From the NCBI GenBank assembly GCA_903924445.1, contig CAIYBQ010000391.1, positions 1 to 13,791 of the forward strand: a DNA stretch of 13,791 bases, in the 5' to 3' direction. The notes under the pieces were generated by a model. The model was given only the letters and a program-made list of their open reading frames with translations. It was not told the origin of the DNA and did no database searches. Source of the stretch: an uncultured Armatimonadota bacterium. GTDB lineage: Bacteria > Armatimonadota > Armatimonadia > Armatimonadales > Armatimonadaceae. Of this stretch, positions 1-7,349 are shown in pieces. A program made the position numbers and the translations under genes. Position 1 is the first letter of the stretch, and every line of letters begins with the position of its first letter.

Positions 1-1
1 C

Positions 2-772
2 CGTTCGGTAAAGCCGGTTTCCGTGCTCGAGCAAAAGGTCGGCTCCGACCCGGCATTGTCCGATCTCCGCCGCCTGGTGGAAGACCGTGCACGCCGTATC
101 CGTGAAGGCTGGACGCCATCGAGTGCCGTCGTCAGCGAGCTCGACTTCAAGATCAAAGCCATTGAGGGCGAAGTCCGCAAGCGCCAGGCATCTGATCCTA
201 GCAACTCACGTAACATCCTCGACACAACCCTTACGGACAACCCTGAGTACAACCAGTTGCAGCAGCTGATCGTCGAAGCCAATATCTCTGGCCAGACACA
301 GCGTGCACAGGTGGCACAGCTTGATACCCGTATCGGTCAGTATGAGAGTGAGATTGCAAAGCTTCCTGCTGATGAGCGTATCCTTACGGAAAAGACCCGT
401 GACTACAAGCTGTTGCAGGGCCAGTTCGAAGACCTCTCTGAGCGTCGTCAACAGGCACAGATCAAGAAGGACCTTGGCGAAGTTACAGCAGCATCCCAGT
501 TCAACACTATGAACCTGGTTGCCGCCGAGTCCACCGCCAACCTTAAGAAGAAAATCCTGACGATTGCAGCAGCCCTTGCCCTTGGACTCTTCCTCGGCCT
601 GGTTCTGGTAGTAATCCGGGAGTGGATGGACCCGTCCATCCGGTACGAAGCGGATGTCGAGCGTCTCCTTGGAGTCCCGGTTCTCGTCAGCCTGCCTGAA
701 TCCCAGCAGCTACGCTTCCAGGCAACCAAGGTAGCCAGCATGGCCATCTCATCTAAGACGGAAGGTAAATAA
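2..772 (+). CDS. Polysaccharide co-polymerase, GumC/Wzz-like (5' partial)
   Basis: The reading frame is open from base 2 and its start lies outside the window; 256 codons are visible, ending at TAA 770-772. What is visible is the C-terminal half of a chain-length determinant / exopolysaccharide transport protein. It has a long charged, helical periplasmic segment rich in Q, E and R (coiled-coil-like, about bases 30-500), then a transmembrane helix after KKK (about bases 545-615), then a short cytoplasmic tail with IREWMDPSIR and a DVERLLGVPVL motif. That tail is typical of GumC-type proteins that contact a BY-kinase. In this family the protein sits in the inner membrane, controls polymer length and links the polymerase to the outer-membrane exporter. 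The proline-rich motif usual just before the second membrane helix is not seen. The kinase domain is a separate gene that starts one base after this stop. The GTG at base 23 is internal, not the true start. Confidence 0.88.
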   Translation, partial: RSVKPVSVLEQKVGSDPALSDLRRLVEDRARRIREGWTPSSAVVSELDFKIKAIEGEVRKRQASDPSNSRNILDTTLTDNPEYNQLQQLIVEANISGQTQRAQVAQLDTRIGQYESEIAKLPADERILTEKTRDYKLLQGQFEDLSERRQQAQIKKDLGEVTAASQFNTMNLVAAESTANLKKKILTIAAALALGLFLGLVLVVIREWMDPSIRYEADVERLLGVPVLVSLPESQQLRFQATKVASMAISSKTEGK

Positions 773-773
773 T

Positions 774-1589
774 ATGGACCGCATCGATAACGACGCAAGT
801 CTCCGCGGAGGAGCATCCATCGAGTTGGTCACTGTCAGCAACCCTGACAGTGACTCCAACAAACAGCTGCTCAACCACGATGATGAATCTCCTCTCATCC
901 GGCCACAGCTGCGCTTCGAGCGTACCAACGACCGTTTTGTGCACCTGCACACGGCTGTCGAATACCTCGCAACCCCGGCCGCGATCCGCACCCATGAGCT
1001 CATGGACCGCTCCCTCTTTGATGGCCAACAGAGCGTCATCATGGGAGTTACATCCGCTGTTGCAGGTGAAGGTAAGTCCACGATTGCGCTTCACCTCGCG
1101 ATGAGCATCGCCAAGAACAGCTTCAAAAAGGTCTGTCTTATCGACCTCAGCCTCTCCCGCAGCACCTTGGCTGATCGCCTGGGTTGTGCTGGGACGACGG
1201 GTATTGTCGATGTCCTCGATGGCGAAAGCAACACGGTTACGACGATCCAGTCTGAGGAGTGCAAGGGCTTTTACTTCATCCCAGCAGGCAAGGATTCCGA
1301 CAATCCAAACCGCATCGCACGCTCGCCATACATCACCGAAGTCTTTGCCGCATGCCGCGAGCTCTATGATGTGATTGTTGTTGAGCTGCCATCCGTGGCC
1401 AGTGGAAACGTTTTGCCAATCAAGCCGTATATCGATGCCATCATGATGGTCGTCTGGTCTGGTGTGACACCGCGTGAGGTCGTGCATTCATCCCTTGAAA
1501 AGCTTGGCCGTGACAAGGTTATGGGCGTTGTGATGAACCGTTCGAAGGACCATGTCCCTACGGGTGTCCGTAGCATGTTCCGCGTCTGA
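774..1589 (+). CDS. CpsD/CapB-like P-loop ATPase (degenerate BY-kinase)
   Basis: This is a 271-residue cytoplasmic protein of the bacterial tyrosine-kinase / MinD-ParA-like fold. The start ATG has a good GGAAGG ribosome site about 7 bases upstream and lies one base after the co-polymerase stop. Residues 1-60 form a polar N-terminal linker. Walker A is SAVAGEGKST (94-103, K101). Walker A' is CLIDLSLSRS (121-130), which keeps D124 but lacks the second Asp of the usual LIDADLR. The Walker B position reads YDVIVVELPS (198-207), with Glu204 where kinases have Asp. The last 50 residues contain no tyrosine, so there is no C-terminal Tyr cluster to autophosphorylate. It may therefore be an ATP-binding partner that regulates the co-polymerase without being an active tyrosine kinase; that is inference. 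The family and the EPS context are clear; enzymatic activity is uncertain. A strong hairpin sits in the linker coding region (824-860). Confidence 0.85.
   Translation: MDRIDNDASLRGGASIELVTVSNPDSDSNKQLLNHDDESPLIRPQLRFERTNDRFVHLHTAVEYLATPAAIRTHELMDRSLFDGQQSVIMGVTSAVAGEGKSTIALHLAMSIAKNSFKKVCLIDLSLSRSTLADRLGCAGTTGIVDVLDGESNTVTTIQSEECKGFYFIPAGKDSDNPNRIARSPYITEVFAACRELYDVIVVELPSVASGNVLPIKPYIDAIMMVVWSGVTPREVVHSSLEKLGRDKVMGVVMNRSKDHVPTGVRSMFRV
824..860 (+). repeat. Strong inverted repeat (hairpin) inside coding sequence
   Basis: TCACTGTCAG (829-838) and CTGACAGTGA (844-853) are perfect 10-bp inverted arms around a 5-base loop CAACC. The pairing continues outward as GTTGG (824-828) with CCAAC (856-860) after a two-base bulge (854-855). 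It begins 50 bases after the start codon of the kinase-like gene, within the codons for its polar linker. No T-tract follows, so it is not an ordinary intrinsic terminator. It could be an mRNA structure that tunes translation or RNA decay within the operon; that role is inference. Confidence 0.7.
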
Positions 1590-1612
1590 TCTCCTGAGTT
1601 GAATTGACATCC

Positions 1613-2908
1613 ATGAGCACTATCGCTGGAATTATCACCCTCCTGGTCGCCGTTCCGATCTGCGTTGGGAGCGGCTATCTCCTGTTCATTCTGATCAGTG
1701 CAGCCACCGCTCCAAAGCGCAAACGGACATCTACGCTAAGGGTTTCCCCGCTGAGCGCGACAATCGTGATTCCGGCGCATAACGAAGAGGATGTCATCGC
1801 GGCAACACTACAGTCCCTGGCGGCCGTTGAGCCTCGCCTGCCGATTGTTGTGATTGCGGATAACTGCATTGACAGCACGGCGCAGCTGGCGCGTGATGCT
1901 GGTGCATTTGTGATCGAACGTCAGAACAAAGCGGAGCGTGGCAAGGGTTTTGCGCTTGCATTTGCATTCGACATTTTGATGAACGGTGCCGGCAATGCAT
2001 CTGAGGTTCGGGGCGCCGGAGCGGATGCGTATATCGTTGTGGATGCCGACACGCAGGTGCAGCCTGACTTTGCGTTGCGCCTCCTTGCTGAGCTCCCGGA
2101 TGACCCATCGGTCCCGGCGGCTGTCCAGGGGCGCTACGGTGTGATGAATGGCGGGGATGGCTGGCGCGCTGCCTTGATGTCCGCTGCTTTTGATCTTGTA
2201 AACCATATCCGCCTCCTTGCCATTGATCACGCGGGTGGGTGTCTTGGGCTGAAGGGCAACGGGATGGCGTTTACCCGAGGGTGCCTCGCCCGATACCCGA
2301 TGTCTGGCCGGTCGGTGACAGAGGATTTGGACTATGCAATGGACCTGATGCAGCATGGCGGCATCCGGGTTCAGTATGCCCCGCATGCGTTCATCTGTGC
2401 TCAGATGCCAGTGACGGACGACCAGGCGCGTAGCCAGCGCCAGCGCTGGGAGGGTGGACGCTACCGTGTCGTGCGCTCACGTGCCCCGCAGCTGCTCAAG
2501 GCATTGATTTCAACGGGTGATCTTCGCTTCCTTGGCGCGATGTTTGAGCTGCTACAGCCACCGCTTGCCGAGCAGGTCTCCGGATGCATCGGACTGAGCA
2601 GCCTCGCGATACTCTGTGCACTCCTTGGTAGTCCATTCGCAGGAATTGCGATGGTGGCGTCCGGGTTCAGTGTGGTTTGTGTCCTCATGTATGTCTTTTT
2701 TGGCCTGGGATTGGCTGGAGCCAAAAAAGAGACCTTCAAAGCGCTTGCCTTTGCGCCGATATACATCGTGTGGAAGCTTGTCCTCTACGCCATCGGACTG
2801 TTGTCTGGGCGTCGATCGGGTAAGGCAGACACCGGTGGGGCGGATGCGGAGTGGGTGAGAACCAGCCGGATCAAGATTCCTATCGCGGATGAGAGAACAA
2901 ACCCATGA
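1613..2908 (+). CDS. Membrane-embedded family 2 glycosyltransferase (cellulose synthase/hyaluronan synthase-like)
   Basis: The product is 431 residues. A first membrane helix (about 5-31) is followed by a GT-A domain: TIVIPAHNEED (50-60), the metal-binding DAD at 144-146, a TED acceptor/base motif at 236-238 and QRQRW at 275-279. Hydrophobic helices follow at about 325-400, then a C-terminal WVRTSR. This order (DxD, ED, QxxRW, then C-terminal helices) is that of inner-membrane glycosyltransferases that use nucleotide sugars on the cytoplasmic face. Here it probably adds a sugar to the lipid-linked EPS repeat unit; the sugar cannot be told from sequence. The start is taken at ATG 1613; an in-frame TTG at 1604 is possible but no clear ribosome site marks either. 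The stop overlaps the next start as ATGA. The 23-base gap after the ATPase gene supports one operon. Confidence 0.88.
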   Translation: MSTIAGIITLLVAVPICVGSGYLLFILISAATAPKRKRTSTLRVSPLSATIVIPAHNEEDVIAATLQSLAAVEPRLPIVVIADNCIDSTAQLARDAGAFVIERQNKAERGKGFALAFAFDILMNGAGNASEVRGAGADAYIVVDADTQVQPDFALRLLAELPDDPSVPAAVQGRYGVMNGGDGWRAALMSAAFDLVNHIRLLAIDHAGGCLGLKGNGMAFTRGCLARYPMSGRSVTEDLDYAMDLMQHGGIRVQYAPHAFICAQMPVTDDQARSQRQRWEGGRYRVVRSRAPQLLKALISTGDLRFLGAMFELLQPPLAEQVSGCIGLSSLAILCALLGSPFAGIAMVASGFSVVCVLMYVFFGLGLAGAKKETFKALAFAPIYIVWKLVLYAIGLLSGRRSGKADTGGADAEWVRTSRIKIPIADERTNP

Positions 2909-3039
2909 ATTTGTGCATTTCCATTCTTTACGGCGTCTCTGCGATTGGCCTCTTGACGAAGCGAATCAGTAAGGGAACCCTTTGGGCTATTTTCCTGTGG
3001 ATTCTCGCATGTGTCGTCTTCACGTATATCAAGGATTAG
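2905..3039 (+). CDS. Small two-helix membrane protein, 44 aa, translationally coupled
   Basis: This is a short frame whose ATG overlaps the glycosyltransferase stop as ATGA (2905-2908). A purine-rich GAGAG lies about 9 bases upstream, and the frame ends at TAG 3037-3039. The 44 residues read as two hydrophobic stretches, about 2-16 (LCISILYGVSAIGLL) and 27-41 (LWAIFLWILACVVFT), separated by a basic turn TKRISKG that would be cytoplasmic. No family is recognised. The ATGA coupling, the hydrophobic composition and the position between a glycosyltransferase and the polymerase suggest a small membrane subunit or stabiliser of the EPS machinery; that is inference. Without the coupling it would be hard to tell from chance. 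The next gene's ATG lies 22 bases after its stop. Confidence 0.6.
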   Translation: MNLCISILYGVSAIGLLTKRISKGTLWAIFLWILACVVFTYIKD

Positions 3040-3061
3040 GCAGGTCGCACGACGTAACCCC

Positions 3062-4678
3062 ATGGCCGTACAACAACCAACATCGGATCCACAGAAGCCA
3101 GCCTTCGCCGCGATTCCATCACCTCTCCTCGAGCTGCTCCCGGATGCCGGAGCCTTTGCAAGCAATGTAAGGCGCTCAAAATTCATCTGGGTTATTTGGG
3201 CACTGCTGCTCTCCCTGGTCTGCGGTGGACTCTTTGTCCTGCTGGACCTCGACAGCGCCGCGCTCCCGATGGTGTTCATCGCAATCTTCGTTGTTCCCTT
3301 TCTGCTCTGGCGCTACCGAAAGCTGTCGCTGTACATCATCTTTTCAGCGGCTATCCTATTTGAAGTTATGCCCGGTGACATTTCGGATGGCTTTTTCGAT
3401 CAGGTGCCATTCTTCTGGAATGTGAACACCATCTTCCAGCGTCGTGGGATGAGCTTTGAAGCACTCCCAATCAACCTCTTCGAGCTGACATTTTTGATCG
3501 CGGGCTTTGGCAACATGGTTCGAAATGTCTACATGCGGACAGTGAAGATCCAGTTTGGAACATTGATCTGGCCTCTGGCGATGTACACCCTGATGGTCAT
3601 CCTCAATACGGTCCGAGCCTTCGGCGAGGGCCAAGAACACACTATTGTTCTCCAGGAGATCAGGTCACAGTTTTATTTGATAACTATTTATCTCTTTGCT
3701 TTCAATATCACTGATCCAAATGTGGATGTGAAGCGCTTTGCATGGATGTTTGCCGTGTGCGCCGGGATAAAGGGACTTGCATATTGCTACCGTCGCTATG
3801 TACTGATCGCTGGCTTGCCACTGCCTGACCAAGGTGTTGGATCACATGAGGAAGCGTTCTTCTTCTGCTGCTTTGTCGGCTTGCTCTTAGCTGCTTGGCT
3901 TGTCAAAATGCGCGGTTCGCTGATGGTCTGGTTGTGGCTGCTTTATCCTGCCGTCGTGCTTGGAAACCTTGCAACAAACCGTCGTGCTGGAACAGCTGCA
4001 CTCGTGATCGCTCTGCCAATTCTCATCATGGCCGCGATTCGGGCGATGCCAAAGCGTCGTACGATGGCAATCGTTCTCGGAGTGATGATGGTAACCCTTG
4101 GACCAGTCTATTACTTCGCGTTCCGAAACTCGGAATCGACGATAGCGCAGCCCGCCCGTGCGATTAAGAGTCACTTTGAGCCAAATGCCCGTGATGAGTC
4201 ATCCGACCTTTACCGTCAAGCTGAGAGTGCCAACATGATGGACACAATCAAGGAGTCGCCACTAACTACGCTGATTGGTTACGGATATGGAAAGCCGTTC
4301 CTAAAGAATCATCCGATGGCGGACATTTCCAAAACGTATGCATTGTGGGATGTGATTCCACATAACCAGATTCTTTGGGTGTGGATGCGTACCGGCACAG
4401 TTGGGTTTGTTGCCTTCTGGATGATCATCGCGTTTGCCATCATCCGTATCTGTCGATTGATGATTCTTGCTGAAAAGGATGACAATCCCTGGTCGCAATT
4501 ACTGGCTTTATGGGCATTCTCAATAGTGGTAATGGGGATCATGTTCGGCTTACTTGATCTTCAGCTGAGCTGTTATCGAAACATGATCTTCCTTGGGCTG
4601 ATTCTAGGGCTCGTAGAACGAAATTTATATAACCGTGCCAGAAGTTCTATGGTGGAGATGGTTACGAATGCGAGCTGA
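3062..4678 (+). CDS. O-antigen ligase / Wzy-like polymerase family membrane protein
   Basis: The product is 538 residues from ATG 3062, with about ten or more hydrophobic helices. A polar N-terminal tail (1-40) leads to the first helix (41-62). Family signs are a conserved RSQFYLI region (201-207), NRRAG (306-310), a large extracytoplasmic loop (about 352-430) with GYGYGKPF near its end, and the Wzy_C-type motif PHNQILWVWMRTGTVGF (433-449), then the last helices. Members join or polymerise undecaprenyl-linked oligosaccharides on the periplasmic face. Beside a flippase and a co-polymerase, the polymerase role is the likely one; a ligase role cannot be excluded. A GTG at 3011 would extend it by 17 residues but overlaps the 44-aa gene. 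Neither start has a well-placed ribosome site. The 3' end overlaps the acyltransferase start by 11 bases. Confidence 0.82.
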   Translation: MAVQQPTSDPQKPAFAAIPSPLLELLPDAGAFASNVRRSKFIWVIWALLLSLVCGGLFVLLDLDSAALPMVFIAIFVVPFLLWRYRKLSLYIIFSAAILFEVMPGDISDGFFDQVPFFWNVNTIFQRRGMSFEALPINLFELTFLIAGFGNMVRNVYMRTVKIQFGTLIWPLAMYTLMVILNTVRAFGEGQEHTIVLQEIRSQFYLITIYLFAFNITDPNVDVKRFAWMFAVCAGIKGLAYCYRRYVLIAGLPLPDQGVGSHEEAFFFCCFVGLLLAAWLVKMRGSLMVWLWLLYPAVVLGNLATNRRAGTAALVIALPILIMAAIRAMPKRRTMAIVLGVMMVTLGPVYYFAFRNSESTIAQPARAIKSHFEPNARDESSDLYRQAESANMMDTIKESPLTTLIGYGYGKPFLKNHPMADISKTYALWDVIPHNQILWVWMRTGTVGFVAFWMIIAFAIIRICRLMILAEKDDNPWSQLLALWAFSIVVMGIMFGLLDLQLSCYRNMIFLGLILGLVERNLYNRARSSMVEMVTNAS

Positions 4679-5819
4679 TTTTCCATCCTCGCAAGGGTTA
4701 CCACGCTTCAAATATGTGGAAGGACTTCGTGCACTAGCGTGTCTCACCGTAGTCTTTAACCATGCAATTGCAGAGAGTTACCCATCCGCTTACCATGTGT
4801 CGATACCTGAGAACTTATCTTTGCTACGTCTTTGGTTTGCTTTTGGCCATCACGCCGTAACTGCGTTCATCGTGATAAGCGGTTTTTGTCTTGGATTACC
4901 GGCTGCATCCCAACAATTCAAGCGTGAAATAGGGTGGGGCACATTTATGGTGAGGCGAATCGCGAGGATACTTCCTCCCTACTATGCCGCCCTAATCATT
5001 AGTCTCATCATTGCTTGGGCTTTTTTCCCATCCCCAGTCGGCATTCATTATGACTTTTCTGCTCATCCCAGGAGCCTAGACATACTGTCACACGTTCTCA
5101 TTTTGCAAAATGTTGTCGGTACAGGCCAAATCAACTACAGCTTGTGGTCTATCGCTACTGAACTTCACATCTACGCAGGGTTTCCTCTTCTAGTAAAAGT
5201 CTTGTCAAAGAGAGGTGGTTGGTTTCTTGCACTTCTTGGGGTGCTGATTTCATTCGCTTTGAGTTTTCTTTTGCTTGAGACCAGGCTGAGTAGAGCCTAC
5301 GTTCATCTGGCTGGAGCATTTATTGTGGGTGTTGGTGCAAGTTGGGTTGTTTCTGGTGACCACAATCATAACTTCACAAACATCTTGCGGAAAATTTCTA
5401 AGCCTGTTGCTATGGGTACCATGACACTTGTTGTCGCCTGGACGATTATCCTGCCGCGAAGTCTGTATAAACCTTTTATATTGCCCCATGACTTTTTGGT
5501 GATGATCGGTATTGGGGCCGTCCTCATATGGTGCGCATCAATATCAGGGTTCGGACGAAAGTTATTGGAGCTCAAGCCATTGGTATGGCTTGGGGAGCGA
5601 TCTTATTCGCTTTATCTGCTGCACGTCCCAATACAAGCAGCACTCTTGAAAGTCGCCATCAATTCGCTGGATCTGACGCATACAGAACGTCTTGTATTCT
5701 CTCTAACGGTTGGCTTTGGGATTCTCCTTGGCCTAACCTGGGTCTTTCATCGATTTGTTGAGATTCCTGCGATGGCATTAAGTCGTGGAGTTGCACAACA
5801 TAGGCTGGTTCGTACATGA
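4668..5819 (+). CDS. Membrane acyltransferase, AT3 (acyltransferase 3/OafA-like) family
   Basis: The product is 383 residues with about ten membrane helices. Family motifs appear in order: KYVEGLRALACLTVVFNH (15-32, with the conserved His32), FIVISGF (67-73), VRRIARILPPYY (95-106), NYSLWSIATELHIY (156-169), and near the C-terminus WLGERSYSLYLLH. These proteins move acyl groups, often acetyl, onto sugars at or across the inner membrane, so it probably decorates the EPS repeat unit. ATG 4668 is chosen because GGAG (4654-4657) sits about 10 bases upstream; a GTG at 4635 lies deep in the polymerase gene and lacks support. It overlaps the polymerase gene by 11 bases, and its own stop overlaps the flippase start as ATGA. 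Sampled 60-base lines give 42-53% GC, lower than a sampled line in sbcC (58%), which hints at separate acquisition. Confidence 0.92.
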   Translation: MRADFPSSQGLPRFKYVEGLRALACLTVVFNHAIAESYPSAYHVSIPENLSLLRLWFAFGHHAVTAFIVISGFCLGLPAASQQFKREIGWGTFMVRRIARILPPYYAALIISLIIAWAFFPSPVGIHYDFSAHPRSLDILSHVLILQNVVGTGQINYSLWSIATELHIYAGFPLLVKVLSKRGGWFLALLGVLISFALSFLLLETRLSRAYVHLAGAFIVGVGASWVVSGDHNHNFTNILRKISKPVAMGTMTLVVAWTIILPRSLYKPFILPHDFLVMIGIGAVLIWCASISGFGRKLLELKPLVWLGERSYSLYLLHVPIQAALLKVAINSLDLTHTERLVFSLTVGFGILLGLTWVFHRFVEIPAMALSRGVAQHRLVRT

Positions 5820-7282
5820 CAGTTGTGGTTGAACCTAAGAACAACGTCACTGCGGTACAAAAGCCGATAAAGCAACTCGCTGTAACAGTCCTGACACAGC
5901 TGTTGTCGTGGGCATTTGCGATGATTGTGACGTTCGTCCTGCCACGCTACAGAACTGTCCCCGAGTTTGCGATTTTCTCCGTGATGTTCGGCTACACCAG
6001 CCTTGTCAACAGCATCGGTGACAATGGCATTTCTGCACTTGTCAGCCGGTCCATTTCCATAAATCCGGATAGAACCTGGGGCTTGCTAAAGGCTGCAGCA
6101 ATCATCAAAATAGCTGTCAGTGTAGCTGCTGCCATCACGTTTGCGATTATGTTCAAGGTCATCCACTACGATGCTGTTGCAGCAAAGTATGTGGTTTACG
6201 GAATTCTTTGTTCAACAGTGAGCCAACTCGGTGCAGTGTGCAAGGATGCCATCCGGGGTTTTGGTCGGGTGTCGTCATCCAATGTCCTTCAGCTGGTTGA
6301 ACGTGGAATCTCGACGGCACTCTCGGTCACACTCGCCATCACCGAACAACCCCTTCATATGTTTGTCTGGGTTCCTATGCTGTTCGATATCTGTACAGGA
6401 TTCTTCAGCGTCACACGGTTGAGGCTGCTGACAACGGGCACGCTGCCGACCACACCCGACATTCGGTCTGAGTTGAAGTTCCTCATAAGTCAGTTTCTCA
6501 TTATGTCGAGCGGATTTGTAATCATTCAGGCCAAAGATCCCATTAGTCTGACGATGATGGAGTACTGGGGCAGCCCGGATGTCATCGGTGGGTTTAGCGT
6601 AATGAAGCGGCTGCTCGGTAGTGCGATGTTCCTCCCGGTCGCCATTGCACAGCTTGGGCTTCCCCTAATGACTCGCGCTTTCAGTATCAGTCAGGAGGCT
6701 TTCGAGCGTCAGACACGCGTTCTCATGCAGTCATCACTGTTCATTGGCCTCCCTCTGATGGTCGGATTTCTCTTTCATAATAAGCAAGTTTTGTCTGCGG
6801 TCGGCCTCTATCCAAAGTTTGTCTATGGCCCTGTTTTGATGATGGTCGGTGCACCTATGGTGGTATTGCTCTACATCGCGATGATCCTTGTCAATGCAAT
6901 TCTTGCATGTGGGCGTCAAAAGCAGATGGTAGCAGGGACAATAAAGGTCGCGATTGGGATACCGTTCATCAGCGCCTTTTGTATCTACTTTGGCAATCTG
7001 TGGTTTCACAATGCTGCAGCGGGAGCGATTGCGAGTGACATTCTCGTCGAAGTGATGCTGATTGTTGTGTATGCAACCGTTGTGCGGGCGGACGTCCTTA
7101 CCCGGGAGCTTACGCGAAACCTTGGGCTTTGCTGCGCAATGTGCATCCCACTTGGGCTCGCAGGGATGTTGCCACTTGGGCCACTTTGGCTCATCGCAAC
7201 CATTGCTACAATTGCGCTTTACGCGGGTGCTCTCTATAAACTGGGGCTGTTACATAAGCGGATGCTGGAAGTGGGGGAGTAA
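5816..7282 (+). CDS. Wzx-like polysaccharide flippase (MOP/MATE superfamily)
   Basis: This is a 488-residue polytopic membrane protein with a short polar N-terminus (1-18) and then roughly 12-14 hydrophobic segments spread evenly to the end. The pattern TVLTQLLSWAFAMIVTFVLPRY followed by EFAIFSVMFGYTSLVNSIGDNGI is the usual opening of polysaccharide-biosynthesis exporters: first helix, a basic cytoplasmic turn, then a helix ending at a conserved Gly/Asp region. These proteins flip undecaprenyl-linked repeat units from the cytoplasmic to the periplasmic side. Its place with a Wzy-like polymerase and a GumC-like protein completes a Wzx/Wzy set. The start overlaps the acyltransferase stop as ATGA, so translation is probably coupled. 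A 67-base gap without a gene separates it from the next glycosyltransferase. Substrate specificity cannot be read from sequence. Confidence 0.85.
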   Translation: MTVVVEPKNNVTAVQKPIKQLAVTVLTQLLSWAFAMIVTFVLPRYRTVPEFAIFSVMFGYTSLVNSIGDNGISALVSRSISINPDRTWGLLKAAAIIKIAVSVAAAITFAIMFKVIHYDAVAAKYVVYGILCSTVSQLGAVCKDAIRGFGRVSSSNVLQLVERGISTALSVTLAITEQPLHMFVWVPMLFDICTGFFSVTRLRLLTTGTLPTTPDIRSELKFLISQFLIMSSGFVIIQAKDPISLTMMEYWGSPDVIGGFSVMKRLLGSAMFLPVAIAQLGLPLMTRAFSISQEAFERQTRVLMQSSLFIGLPLMVGFLFHNKQVLSAVGLYPKFVYGPVLMMVGAPMVVLLYIAMILVNAILACGRQKQMVAGTIKVAIGIPFISAFCIYFGNLWFHNAAAGAIASDILVEVMLIVVYATVVRADVLTRELTRNLGLCCAMCIPLGLAGMLPLGPLWLIATIATIALYAGALYKLGLLHKRMLEVGE

Positions 7283-7329
7283 GTTACACGTCGACTGCTA
7301 ATTCTGGCACAGTATTTTTACTTGCAAAG

Positions 7330-7339
7330 AGACATGTCT
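7330..7339. other. Perfect 10-bp palindrome upstream of glycosyltransferase gene
   Basis: AGACATGTCT is self-complementary and sits 10 bases upstream of the ATG at 7350, in the only non-overlapping gap (7283-7349) in the distal part of the EPS operon. It might be a protein-binding dyad or a small mRNA stem. It could equally be chance, and no convincing promoter was seen in the gap. Confidence 0.3.
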
Positions 7340-7349
7340 ACGACTTACG

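Noticed and set aside
753..1487. - strand open frame (244 codons) opposite the kinase-like gene
   Set aside because: It lies antisense to a protein with clear P-loop motifs, has no ribosome site seen, and has no recognisable domain.
7304..7327. Sigma-54-like TGGCAC ... TTGCA pair before the last glycosyltransferase
   Set aside because: The two elements are 11 bases apart instead of about 5, so they cannot form a sigma-54 promoter.
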